Of a stretch of DNA of 39,841 nucleotides, positions 33,189-39,841 are shown piece by piece (the stretch's first letter is position 1; every line of letters begins with the position of its first letter). The stretch lies in NCBI GenBank assembly GCA_030038995.1, contig JASHQS010000047.1, forward strand, positions 1-39,841, given 5' to 3'. Origin of the DNA: Xanthobacteraceae bacterium (lineage in GTDB: Bacteria > Pseudomonadota > Alphaproteobacteria > Rhizobiales > Xanthobacteraceae). Position numbers and translations under genes: made by a program. Under the pieces are notes generated by a model, which was given only the letters and a program-made list of their open reading frames with translations, was not told where the DNA came from and made no database searches.

Positions 33189-34220
33189 ATGAATCTCACG
33201 GCACGGCGCTGCCTTGTCCGCGCATTGACGGCAGGCTGCGCGATCGTTGCAGCGATGACACTGGCGCTCGGCGCGGCGGCCGCGCAGGGCAAGACCTACC
33301 CGATGAAGATCAGCCTGCCGACCATCAACGACCCCAGTTATTTCTATGCCAAAGCCTACGCGGCGGCGGTCGAAAAGGATTCCGGCGGCCGCATCAAACC
33401 GCAGATCTTTCCGGTCAGCCAATTGGGCTCGATCCCGCGGCAGATCGAAGGCACCCAGTTCGGCTCGATCCAGTGCGCGCTCATCCCGCCGGAATTTTTC
33501 GTCGGCGTCGACGACCGCTTCGAGGTGATGGCGGCGCCCGGCCTGGTCGATTCATTGGCGCACGGCCAGCGCGTCGCCGCCGATCCGGCCGTGCGCAAGC
33601 TGATGCTCGGGCTCGGTGCAGCCAAGGGTTTGCACGGCGTCGCCATGTACATGAACTCGCCGTCCTCGGTGATCGCCAAGACGCCGCTGCGCCATCTCGC
33701 CGACTTCAAGGGCAAGAAGATCCGCGTGCTCGCCTCGCCGTTCCAGATGGCGCCGATCGCGCGGCTCGGCGCCACGCCGGTGGCGATGACGCTCGCCGAC
33801 GTGGTGCCGGCGATCCAGCAGGGCACCATCGACGGCGCGGTCGGCGGCATCGTCGTCTTCACCCCGATGCACTTCCAGGACGCGGCCAAATACGTCACCG
33901 AGACCGGCCAGCCCGCCGTCTTCGTCATGGTCGAAGTCAACAAGGCCTGGTACGAGTCGTTGCCTGCCGATTTGCAGAAGGTCGTCGACGCCGACGCCGC
34001 CGCAGAGCAGGCCGCCATCGCGCCGGTGGCGCAAAATATCGTCGAAAAAGCGCGGCAGGGCTGGACCGCCAGCGGCGGCGAACTCATCAGCCTGCCGCCC
34101 GACGAACAGCGCGCGATGATGAAAACGTTCTCCGACGCCGTCGCCGAGGTGGCCAAGAAGAAGCCGCCGCTCGCCGAAGCCTATAAGATCGTCAGCGCCG
34201 CAGCGCGGCGGACGCAGTGA
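33189..34220 (+). CDS. TRAP transporter solute-binding protein (DctP family), orphan
   Basis: A 343-residue periplasmic receptor. The signal peptide covers about residues 1-32 (hydrophobic CAIVAAMTLALGAAAA). The mature part has the DctP pattern: YFYAKAYAAAVEKDSGGRI-like NTP region, PRQIEGTQFGSIQCA, KKIRVLASPF and GTIDGAVGGI around the conserved substrate-binding Arg/Asn area. GGAGG six to seven bases before ATG 33189 fixes the start. No DctQ or DctM membrane genes follow; transcription appears to end at the terminator at 34320. Ligand is probably an organic acid, with its permease elsewhere. Confidence 0.9.
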   Translation: MNLTARRCLVRALTAGCAIVAAMTLALGAAAAQGKTYPMKISLPTINDPSYFYAKAYAAAVEKDSGGRIKPQIFPVSQLGSIPRQIEGTQFGSIQCALIPPEFFVGVDDRFEVMAAPGLVDSLAHGQRVAADPAVRKLMLGLGAAKGLHGVAMYMNSPSSVIAKTPLRHLADFKGKKIRVLASPFQMAPIARLGATPVAMTLADVVPAIQQGTIDGAVGGIVVFTPMHFQDAAKYVTETGQPAVFVMVEVNKAWYESLPADLQKVVDADAAAEQAAIAPVAQNIVEKARQGWTASGGELISLPPDEQRAMMKTFSDAVAEVAKKKPPLAEAYKIVSAAARRTQ

Positions 34221-34240
34221 GCCTTTCGTTTACGGTCGAT

Positions 34241-34266
34241 TCAGAGAAAGCCGTCGATCGCAACGG
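34241..34266 (+). repeat. 26-base repeat, inverted copy at 38636-38661
   Basis: This 26-base sequence downstream of the TRAP receptor gene is exactly the reverse complement of 38636-38661 in the flgB-flgC gap. The shared core contains GCCGTCGATCGCAACGG, which is also one arm of the large palindrome at 38517-38652. It appears to be a fragment of the same dispersed element. Confidence 0.8.
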
Positions 34267-34319
34267 AGCATAATCTAAATCGCCCTCGCCCCTAATCACA
34301 TTGCACAATTGAATCAAAA

Positions 34320-34353
34320 GCCGCCCGCGGTGGGGACCGCGAGCGGCAGTTTT
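34320..34353. terminator. Rho-independent terminator, probably bidirectional
   Basis: A 12-base stem with one mismatch pairs GCCGCCCGCGGT (34320-34331) with ACCGCGAGCGGC (34336-34347) around a GGGG loop and is followed by AGTTTT on the plus strand. The minus strand reads TTTTG after the stem. It lies between the convergent TRAP receptor gene and the poly-His secreted protein gene, so it can serve both. Confidence 0.75.
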
Positions 34354-34387
34354 CCAAGACGTCACTTTATTATTCGTTCGGCTTCCG

Positions 34388-34981
34388 TCAGTTCTTCTGC
34401 GCGCCCGGCACGGCCGCCTGCGGCTGTAGCTGCGGGTTGGCGGCGAGATAGTCCTCGTAGCTGCGGCCGGCATAGTTCGGCTTGGTCGGCACTTGCGCCA
34501 TCGGCGTCGCTTTCGCCGGCACGTCGCTGGTGGGCTCTTTCGCAACGTCCGCGGTATCGCCCTCGGCCGGCGCACTGGCCGATTCCTTGGTGCAGACGTC
34601 GGCAAACACGACGAGGCCTTCCGGCGTGTAGGTCTTGGTCAGGCAGGTGCAGGGGCCGGGCACCGAAGCGGGCGCGAGCACGGGCGCATCGGCAACATCG
34701 CCGTCAAGCACGATCCAGCGGCCGCCGCGGAACACCCAGTGATGATGGTGGTGATGATGCCGCAAAACGATGGGCGGAAGGATGATTCGGCGTCGAATTG
34801 CGCTTGACCGGCCGGTTACGCGAAGCGCGGCCATTCGCTGGCGGCCGCCGCTCGTCGCCAAGTGGGAGCCGCCGCGGGACATGCTCATGGCGCGGGCATA
34901 AACGACGCTGGAACCGAGAGTGATGCTGGCAGCAGCCACACCGGCCGCGGCCGCAAGCGTGAGGATCAGTTGGCGTGACAT
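34388..34981 (-). CDS. Secreted hypothetical protein with natural His7 run
   Basis: A 197-residue exported protein. The signal peptide is MSRQLILTLAAAAGVAAAS with cleavage probably near SSVVYA-RA. The middle holds LRHHHHHHHWVFRGGRW, seven consecutive histidines next to a WVFRGGRWIVLDG strand. The C-terminal half has a cysteine motif, PCTCLTKTYTPEGLVVF followed by DVCTKESA, and a Pro/Ala-rich tail. Similar cysteine-motif proteins are, to my recollection, found in Rhizobiales without assigned function. A metal-binding role is plausible from the His run. GGAG lies eight bases before ATG 34981. It is monocistronic by context. Confidence 0.75.
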   Translation of the reverse strand: MSRQLILTLAAAAGVAAASITLGSSVVYARAMSMSRGGSHLATSGGRQRMAALRVTGRSSAIRRRIILPPIVLRHHHHHHHWVFRGGRWIVLDGDVADAPVLAPASVPGPCTCLTKTYTPEGLVVFADVCTKESASAPAEGDTADVAKEPTSDVPAKATPMAQVPTKPNYAGRSYEDYLAANPQLQPQAAVPGAQKN

Positions 34982-35290
34982 GGTCGTTCTCCGAGGGTTT
35001 GTTCTTTCCAAGGGCCGGCTGCGCGGCCGATGCCCATTGGTCGAACGGCTCGGAGAAAGGTTCACCGGGCTCGGCGGTCCACGTCGGCCGGATGTGCCGG
35101 ACGCAACGGCGCAGCGCGAGCCCTAGCAACCCCATCCCGCGCGACCAATCGCCAAAATCGACAAACCGCCTCCCGCCAGCCTCGCTAAACCCGGTGCTCC
35201 CCGGACCAATTGCAGTTCTGTTAGGCTTGATTTTCCCCGGACAGCCCTGCGCAAGTCGGGAAGGACGAAGCGCGAGCCGCGCTTTTCCCA
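34982..35290. other. 309-base intergenic region, no gene seen
   Basis: It lies between the 5' end of the secreted protein gene and the 3' end of flhB. The plus-strand open frames here are low-complexity and look like chance. A 7-base hairpin (35268-35284, AAGCGCG/CGCGCTT) just downstream of the flhB stop could be a weak terminator for the flagellar operon, though no T-run follows on the minus strand. A promoter for the secreted protein should be at 34982-35120. Confidence 0.35.
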
Positions 35291-36367
35291 TCAATTCAGC
35301 CCGGCGACGGTACGGCGCAGCCGCATGACGTAGCCGATGATTTCCGCCACCGCCCGGTAATGCTGCTGCGGAATCTCCTGGTCGATTTCGACGGCTGCGT
35401 GCAGCGCGCGGGCGAGCGGCGGGTTTTCGATCACCGGAATGTCGTGCGCTTGCGCGATTTCGCGGATGCGCCGCGCCAACAGATCGGCGCCCTTGGCGAC
35501 GCAGACCGGCGCGTTCATGCCGCGCTGGTATTTGAGGGCGACGGCGAAGTGGGTCGGGTTGGTGATGACGACGGAGGCCTTCGGCACCGCAGCGGCGATG
35601 CGCTTGCGCATGCGGGCGTGGCGCAACTGCCGCAGCTTGCCCTTGACGGCGGGATCGCCCTCGGTCTGGCGGAACTCCTCCTTGAGTTCGCGCACCGACA
35701 TTTTCTGCCGCTCGTACCATTGCCGATACTGAAACAGATAATCGGCCGCGGCAACGATGGCGAGAATCGCCACCACGGTGCCGAGCATCTGCAGCGCCAG
35801 CTCCCGGGTGAACGGCAATAGCGTCGCCGGATCAGTGCCGACGAGCCCGGCGAGACGCTGGCGCTGCGGCCACAACAAAGCGCCGATCGCCGCGCCGATG
35901 ACGATGAGCTTGGCGAGCCCTTTGGCGAAATTGGCCAGCGCCTGCCTGGAGAACAGCCGCGTGACGCCGCTCGCCGGCGAAATCCGCGACAATTGCGGCC
36001 GGATCGGCTCGACCGACATGACGATGCGGTGCTGGATGGCGCTGCCGGCCAGCGCGGCGACCGCGAGCAGCACCAGCGGCACCGCGAGCGCGGCGAGCAC
36101 CTCGCGGCCGAGCGTGTGCACGAGAACAAGCAGCGCCGATCCGTCCGTCGGAATCTGCCAGGCATGGGCGAGCAGCCCGCGCAGGCTCGCCTGCAGGCTG
36201 GCGGCCGCCGGCCCGGCGAACACCATCAGCGCCAGCGCGCCACCGGCGATCATGAACCAGGTATTGACCTCGGCGCTCTTGACCACGTCGCCGCGCTTGA
36301 TCGCCTCGTCGAGGCGCTTGGCGGTCGGGTCTTCGCCGTGATCGTTGTCGTCGCGTTCGTCGGCCAT
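35291..36367 (-). CDS. flhB: Flagellar type III export switch protein FlhB
   Basis: FlhB is an inner-membrane part of the flagellar export gate and switches substrate class from rod/hook to filament after autocleavage. The 358-residue protein starts with the hydrophilic DPTAKRLDEAIKRGDVVKS typical of the family, has four membrane segments (about residues 30-215) and a cytoplasmic domain with the self-cleaving NPTH motif at Asn270-His273, close to the E. coli position. The C-terminal end PQQHYRAVAEIIGYVMRL is standard. Last gene of the minus-strand flagellar operon, 22 bases after fliR. Confidence 0.97.
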   Translation of the reverse strand: MADERDDNDHGEDPTAKRLDEAIKRGDVVKSAEVNTWFMIAGGALALMVFAGPAAASLQASLRGLLAHAWQIPTDGSALLVLVHTLGREVLAALAVPLVLLAVAALAGSAIQHRIVMSVEPIRPQLSRISPASGVTRLFSRQALANFAKGLAKLIVIGAAIGALLWPQRQRLAGLVGTDPATLLPFTRELALQMLGTVVAILAIVAAADYLFQYRQWYERQKMSVRELKEEFRQTEGDPAVKGKLRQLRHARMRKRIAAAVPKASVVITNPTHFAVALKYQRGMNAPVCVAKGADLLARRIREIAQAHDIPVIENPPLARALHAAVEIDQEIPQQHYRAVAEIIGYVMRLRRTVAGLN

Positions 36368-36389
36368 GGCGCTTTTTTAGCGGCGCTGC

Positions 36390-37163
36390 TCAGGCGTGCG
36401 GCGCGAGCGCGTGCAGCACGCCGCCCACATAGCCGAGAAACAAGCCCATCATCGCGCCGAGGCCGAGCAGCAGGAACAACAGCCCGATCAGGATCGACAG
36501 CGGCAGCGCGACAAAGAACACCTGCATCTGCGGCATCAGCCGCGACAGCACGCCAAGCCCGATGTTGAACAACAGGCCAAAGGCGAGAAACGGCGCCGAG
36601 AGCTCGATGCCGACCCGGAACGCGCCGGCCACGGTCCTGGTGACGAGCGCCGCGACGTCGCCGGTGCCCGGCACTTCGCCCGGCGTGAACACGTTGTAGC
36701 TGTCGTTGAGCGCGGCGATGACCAGATAATGCATGTTGGTGGCGAAGATCAGCGTCAGGCCGAGCATGGTCAAAAAATTGCCGACGATCGCTTCCTGCTC
36801 GCCGCCCTGGGTCGGGTCGACCGCGGTGACGAAACCGAGGCCGAGCTGCTGGGCGATCACCGAGCCGGCGACGTCGAGCGCCGAGATGGTCAGCCGCGCG
36901 GTGAGTCCGAGCACGGCGCCGACCAGAATCTCCTCGACCAGCATCACCATGGCGGGGACGAGCGCGGCCGGATCGATGTGGTAGGCGGCGCGATGCAGCG
37001 GCAGCACTACCGCGGCGAGAATGAGCGCCATGGTGAGCCGGATGCGGGCCGAGAGGTTCTGCTCGCCCAGTCCCGGCAGCAGCATCAGCATGGTGCCGAT
37101 GCGCGCGAACACCAACAGAAAGGCGGCGGCGAGCGCGGGCAGGAAGGAGATGTCGATGCGCAC
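36390..37163 (-). CDS. fliR: Flagellar export apparatus protein FliR
   Basis: FliR is one subunit of the FliPQR export gate in the flagellar basal body. The 257-residue protein has about six to seven hydrophobic segments and the family stretches FARIGTMLMLLPGLGEQNLSA, VEEILVGAVLGL and LSRLMPQMQVFFVALPLSI. The start is GTG at 37163, 16 bases after the fliQ stop, consistent with co-translation. Length is normal. Confidence 0.96.
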   Translation of the reverse strand: MRIDISFLPALAAAFLLVFARIGTMLMLLPGLGEQNLSARIRLTMALILAAVVLPLHRAAYHIDPAALVPAMVMLVEEILVGAVLGLTARLTISALDVAGSVIAQQLGLGFVTAVDPTQGGEQEAIVGNFLTMLGLTLIFATNMHYLVIAALNDSYNVFTPGEVPGTGDVAALVTRTVAGAFRVGIELSAPFLAFGLLFNIGLGVLSRLMPQMQVFFVALPLSILIGLLFLLLGLGAMMGLFLGYVGGVLHALAPHA

Positions 37164-37179
37164 GGCGGAGAAAACCCGC

Positions 37180-37443
37180 TCAACCGCTGGTGATATGCGC
37201 GGCGATGCGCAGGAAATTGCTGTGCAGCACGTCAGCCATGAACGGCAGCGCGATCAACAGCGCGACAAAGATGGCGAGAATTTTCGGAATGAAGACCAGC
37301 GTCGTCTCCTGGATTTGCGTCAGCGCCTGCAGGAGCGAGATGGCGACGCCGACGACGAGCCCGACCAGCATCAGCGGCGCCGCGACGATCAAGAGCGTCA
37401 CGATGGCGTCGCGCGCCACGTCCAGCACTTCCGGTCCGGTCAT
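37180..37443 (-). CDS. fliQ: Flagellar export apparatus protein FliQ
   Basis: FliQ is an 87-residue two-helix membrane subunit of the export gate. The sequence has EVLDVARDAIVTLL, then a first membrane segment, the conserved ISLLQALTQIQETTLVFIPK loop and a second membrane segment. It starts at ATG 37443 and is separated from fliE by 83 bases holding a palindromic repeat. Confidence 0.96.
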   Translation of the reverse strand: MTGPEVLDVARDAIVTLLIVAAPLMLVGLVVGVAISLLQALTQIQETTLVFIPKILAIFVALLIALPFMADVLHSNFLRIAAHITSG

Positions 37444-37464
37444 TGTCCCCTCACGGCTTGACTA

Positions 37465-37513
37465 CCTCATCCTGAGGGGCGCGGCGCCAGGCGCCGAGCC
37501 GCGAAAGATGAGG
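37465..37513. repeat. Short palindromic repeat between fliE and fliQ
   Basis: The ends CCTCATC (37465-37471) and GATGAGG (37507-37513) are complementary. The inside contains CCTGAGGGGC and a GGCGCC-rich core that folds back on itself. The form (ctcatcctgagg ... gatgagg) matches a repeat family I know from Bradyrhizobium-like genomes. It differs from the elements in the two other gaps of this operon. Confidence 0.6.
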
Positions 37514-37526
37514 ATGAAATTGTTTG

Positions 37527-37853
37527 TCAGATCGGCATCTTCAAAATGTCCTCGTAGGCTTCGATCACCCTGTCGCGCACCGAGACCAGCGCGCTGATCG
37601 CGGTTTCCGACTCGGCCACCGCGGTGACGACATCGACCATGTTGGCCTTGCCCATGGCCGCGGCCTGCGTCTGCACGTCGGCATGGGCGCCGGCCTGCGA
37701 CACCGCCGCGACGACGTCCTTGAGAATCGCGCTGAAGCTCGGCCCGTCGGCCGCCGGGGCGCGGGCGCCGGCGCCCGCCAGATTGCCGGCATCGGTGCCG
37801 AGGCGGCCGAGCGCGGCATAGACGTTGGCCGCGGCAGCGGGATTGATCGGCAT
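37527..37853 (-). CDS. fliE: Flagellar hook-basal body complex protein FliE
   Basis: FliE joins the MS ring to the rod and is the first rod-type export substrate. The 108-residue protein has an Ala-rich, poorly conserved N-terminus and the diagnostic C-terminal helix: NMVDVVTAVAESETAISA followed by LVSVRDRVIEAYEDILKMPI. Starts at ATG 37853. It is in the usual flgB-flgC-fliE order but its gaps on both sides are widened by repeats. Confidence 0.95.
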   Translation of the reverse strand: MPINPAAAANVYAALGRLGTDAGNLAGAGARAPAADGPSFSAILKDVVAAVSQAGAHADVQTQAAAMGKANMVDVVTAVAESETAISALVSVRDRVIEAYEDILKMPI

Positions 37854-37904
37854 GTCTCACCTCCACGTTTTGTGCGCAATCGCTTTAGCCGCGTGCGCCG
37901 AGCC

Positions 37905-37998
37905 CGGATTGCTTCGCTTCCGCCTTCGATGCGTTTCGGCGGACTGCAACCCCGCCGTGGCCCGCCGCGCGAGCGCAGGCGGCGCGCTCGCAATGACG
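37905..37998. repeat. Probable palindromic repeat between flgC and fliE
   Basis: The region begins GGATTGCTTCGC-like near 37907 and ends GCGCTCGCAATGACG near 37984-37996. These are the boundary sequences of an intergenic element common in Bradyrhizobium-like genomes (attgcgag ... gaagcaatcc). A perfect 8-base hairpin GCGAGCGC/GCGCTCGC lies at 37969-37991. The exact ends are uncertain. Confidence 0.5.
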
Positions 37999-38029
37999 AA
38001 GCGGGTGCATTGACCGAAAATCATCGCGC

Positions 38030-38449
38030 TCAGCTCTTGAGAATGTCGATGGTGCGCTGAAGCATGCGGCGCGTCGCGGTGATGACGTTGAGATTCGATT
38101 CGTAGGAGCGCTGGGCGTCGCGCAGGTCGGTCAGCTCGACCAGCGAGTTGACGTTCGGATATTTGACGTCGCCGTTGGCGTCGGCGGCGGGATTGCCGGG
38201 CTCGTGCTTGATGCGGAAATCGGAGTTGTCGGTCTGCACCGGCCCGAGCTTGACGACGTTCACGCCGAGCGCGCTGTCGAGTTCGGAGCTGAAGGTGACG
38301 ATGCGGCGGCGGTACGGATCGCCGCCCGGCGTCTGCGCCGTGGAATCGGCATTGGCGATGTTCTCGGTGATGATGCGCATGCGGCCGAGCTGGGCGTGCA
38401 GGCCGGACGCGGCAACGGTGAGCGATTTGATGAAGTCCATGGCCGCCAT
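38030..38449 (-). CDS. flgC: Flagellar basal-body rod protein FlgC
   Basis: FlgC is a proximal rod subunit exported through the flagellar gate. The 139-residue protein has the N-terminal rod signature SLTVAASGLHAQLGRMRI followed by ITENIANADSTAQTPGGDPYRR. The C-terminal helix QRSYESNLNVITATRRMLQ is the coiled-coil region of rod/hook proteins. ATG 38449 is used; Met4 is an alternative. The gap to flgB (264 bases) carries a large palindrome. Confidence 0.96.
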   Translation of the reverse strand: MAAMDFIKSLTVAASGLHAQLGRMRIITENIANADSTAQTPGGDPYRRRIVTFSSELDSALGVNVVKLGPVQTDNSDFRIKHEPGNPAADANGDVKYPNVNSLVELTDLRDAQRSYESNLNVITATRRMLQRTIDILKS

Positions 38450-38516
38450 GGTTCATGTCCTCCGAGTCGATAACGCGATAACTACAATCACAACCAACGA
38501 AGCCGCATCGCTTCGC

Positions 38517-38652
38517 GCCGTCGATCGCAACGGCTGCAAAGGCTTCCGAGCAAATCAGCGTGTCACGGGCACGCCTGCGGCGCGCCGCGAAGCGGTTTCA
38601 CCCCTGACACGCCGATTTGCCCGGAAGACGGACGGCCGTTGCGATCGACGGC
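38517..38652. repeat. Large near-perfect palindrome in the flgB-flgC gap
   Basis: Outer 18-base arms are perfectly complementary: GCCGTCGATCGCAACGGC at 38517-38534 and its reverse complement at 38635-38652. Inner 22-base arms at 38544-38565 and 38605-38626 are complementary with two mismatches. The remaining centre is GC-rich. The element could form a long hairpin in the flagellar mRNA. A 26-base piece of its right end (38636-38661) recurs inverted at 34241-34266, so it is a dispersed repeat rather than a local structure. Confidence 0.8.
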
Positions 38653-38713
38653 TTTCTCTGATCGCCAGTGATGATGATGATGGCGGAATATTCATCTGCC
38701 TCGGCCCCGCGCG

Positions 38714-39109
38714 TTATTTGCTGTCGACGGCGACTTTGATCAGCGCCAGACTGCGCGAATAGAGATCGGCGACGGCGTCGAAATCCATCTGGTTGGAGGC
38801 GACTTTCATCATCTCGTCCTCGTGATTGACCGCGTTGCCGCCCGGCCGCACCTCGTATTTGAGGTTGCGCTCGGCGGCAAAGCGCGAGCCGCTGCCCGCC
38901 GCGGCGATGTGCTCGGGATCGGTGCGGGTGAGCGTCAGCGCTGCCGGGCCCGCCAGCGCCTCCTCGAAATTCGGCGGCGCCAGATCGCGCGGCCGGTAAT
39001 TGGGCGTATCGGCGTTGGCGACGTTTTCGGCCAACACGCGCTGGCGCTCCTGGTGCCATTCCATGCGCGTGCGCAGCATGGACAGAATCGGAATGTCGGA
39101 GATCGGCAT
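38714..39109 (-). CDS. flgB: Flagellar basal-body rod protein FlgB
   Basis: FlgB is a proximal rod subunit. The 131-residue protein starts MPISDIPILSMLRTRMEW and has the rod motif RVLAENVANADTPNYRPRDL. The C-terminal helix region (MMKVASNQMDFDAVADLYSR) is conserved. ATG 39109 with GAGGCGG upstream is preferred over a longer frame that begins at 39202. First gene of the flgB-flgC-fliE-fliQ-fliR-flhB operon, with a CtrA-type box 66 bases upstream. Confidence 0.95.
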   Translation of the reverse strand: MPISDIPILSMLRTRMEWHQERQRVLAENVANADTPNYRPRDLAPPNFEEALAGPAALTLTRTDPEHIAAAGSGSRFAAERNLKYEVRPGGNAVNHEDEMMKVASNQMDFDAVADLYSRSLALIKVAVDSK

Positions 39110-39174
39110 CGGTTCCGCCTCGTAAAACCGGCCGGGTTGGCCGGCCGAGTGGGCAGATTTTGCCGACGGTATGG

Positions 39175-39189
39175 TTAATGGCGGGTTAA
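39175..39189 (-). promoter_or_regulatory. CtrA-type binding site upstream of flgB
   Basis: Read on the minus strand toward flgB the sequence is TTAACCCGCCATTAACC: TTAA, seven bases, TTAAC, a full match to the CtrA consensus TTAA-N7-TTAAC. It lies about 66 bases upstream of the flgB start. CtrA controls early flagellar genes in Caulobacter and other alphaproteobacteria. The match is seen in the sequence; regulation is inferred. Confidence 0.65.
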
Positions 39190-39378
39190 ACGCCGGTTCC
39201 ATCGGGGTTTTGCCATTAATCCGCCGTTTACCATGAGAATGCTCGGGCCACCGCGAATGCGGGCAAATGCGCCCCGGGACTTTAATTCTTTGTTAGTATT
39301 CGCGGCGGCAAATGTTACCGGCGTCGTTAACCATTGAGGTTTTCGATGGCGCGCCGGAGTTGAGGGGACGAGGGACTC

Positions 39379-39841
39379 ATGGGCTTCTTCGGCGGCATGC
39401 CCTTTCCGGTGCAATTCTTTCTCGCCTTCATCATCGTGCTCGGCCTGATGGGCGCGTTGTTTTGGGCGTTGCGGCGCTTCGGCGCCGGCCGGCTCGGCGG
39501 CGTCGGGCTGCGCGGCCGGCAGCCGCGACTCGCCGTGATCGACTACGCCAGCGTCGACGGGCGGCGCCGGCTCATTCTGGTGCGCCGCGACAATGTCGAG
39601 CATCTGGTGATGATCGGCGGCCCGAGCGACGTGGTGGTCGAAGCCAATATCGTGCGCGCCGCGCCGGCGCCGCGCGACATTGCGGTGCCGCGCCCGCCGG
39701 CGATCGAGCCGGCGCCGCGGGCGATCCCTTTGCCGGACAACGCGGCGGCGAACGGCGCCTGGCCGCTGCAGCCGGAGCCGCACGCTGCCACTGCGCCGGC
39801 ACGCATGCCGCGCGGCGAGCATGCAACGGACGACGCGTCGT
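39379..39841 (+). CDS. fliO: Flagellar biosynthesis protein FliO-like, truncated by the window edge
   Basis: An open plus-strand frame from ATG 39379 (GAGGGACTC just upstream) to the window end, 154 codons visible. It has one membrane segment near the start (VQFFLAFIIVLGLMGALFW). A compact domain follows with LAVIDYASVDGRRRLILVRR and VEHLVMIGGPSDVVVE, the FliO signature in which FliO assists assembly of the FliPQR gate. A Pro/Ala-rich tail then continues past the edge. Its position divergent from flgB fits alphaproteobacterial flagellar clusters. The C-terminus is missing from the window. Confidence 0.75.
   Translation, partial: MGFFGGMPFPVQFFLAFIIVLGLMGALFWALRRFGAGRLGGVGLRGRQPRLAVIDYASVDGRRRLILVRRDNVEHLVMIGGPSDVVVEANIVRAAPAPRDIAVPRPPAIEPAPRAIPLPDNAAANGAWPLQPEPHAATAPARMPRGEHATDDAS

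Noticed and set aside
34975..35328. 117-codon plus-strand frame in the gap before flhB
   Set aside because: Low-complexity Ser/Pro/Arg-rich translation, start within the promoter area of the secreted protein gene, end inside flhB antisense; no ribosome binding site.

Overview
The window is a high-GC stretch from an alphaproteobacterium. It is most like Rhizobiales of the Bradyrhizobium/Xanthobacteraceae type. The basis is the flgBC-fliE-fliQR-flhB order with FliO divergent, the lspA/M16 protease pair/BamF-like neighbourhood, the DUF883 plus holin-like pair, and several palindromic repeat types familiar from Bradyrhizobium-like genomes. No rRNA, tRNA or CRISPR array was seen. The species cannot be named from the sequence alone.

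Layout. 1-164: end of an unknown minus-strand gene. 257-6420 (mostly plus): purD, a VapB/VapC toxin-antitoxin pair, an APH-fold phosphotransferase coupled to a patatin-like phospholipase, tadA (minus), then rluB coupled to rsmD. 6407-17123 (all minus): a series reading ileS, lspA, a BamF-like secreted protein, two M16 peptidases, arfB, mutL and a Bug-type solute-binding protein. 17394-18365 (plus): DUF883 and a holin-like membrane protein. 18491-19450: ribF (minus). 19759-20160: a CheY-like receiver (plus). 20187-22568 (minus): a degenerate EAL protein followed by a HAD phosphatase. 22779-24347: a GT-C membrane glycosyltransferase (plus).

24371-26195 (minus) is the accessory spot. A small GGLKGG/ARW-motif protein overlaps a protein with a proteasome-beta-like N-terminus (Thr after the initiator Met, Asp17, a Lys near 36), followed by two doubtful small ORFs. 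GC drops sharply here. I regard this as the most interesting unknown system in the window.

26306-34220 is metabolic: a class III aminotransferase, a Rieske ferredoxin coupled to a Gfo/Idh/MocA dehydrogenase (minus), and divergently an ABC ATPase and permease (SsuBC/TauBC type), an LhgO-like FAD oxidoreductase, a RidA-family protein lacking the canonical Arg, and an orphan TRAP solute-binding protein. 34388-34981 is a small secreted protein with a natural run of seven His. 35291-39109 (minus) is the flagellar operon flgB-flgC-fliE-fliQ-fliR-flhB, with three different palindromic elements in its gaps and a CtrA-type box upstream of flgB. fliO starts divergently and runs off the right end.

Two places look like DNA of different origin: an internal stretch of ileS encoding the editing domain (about 15960-16470), and the Ntn-like gene with its downstream ORFs (about 24370-25950).
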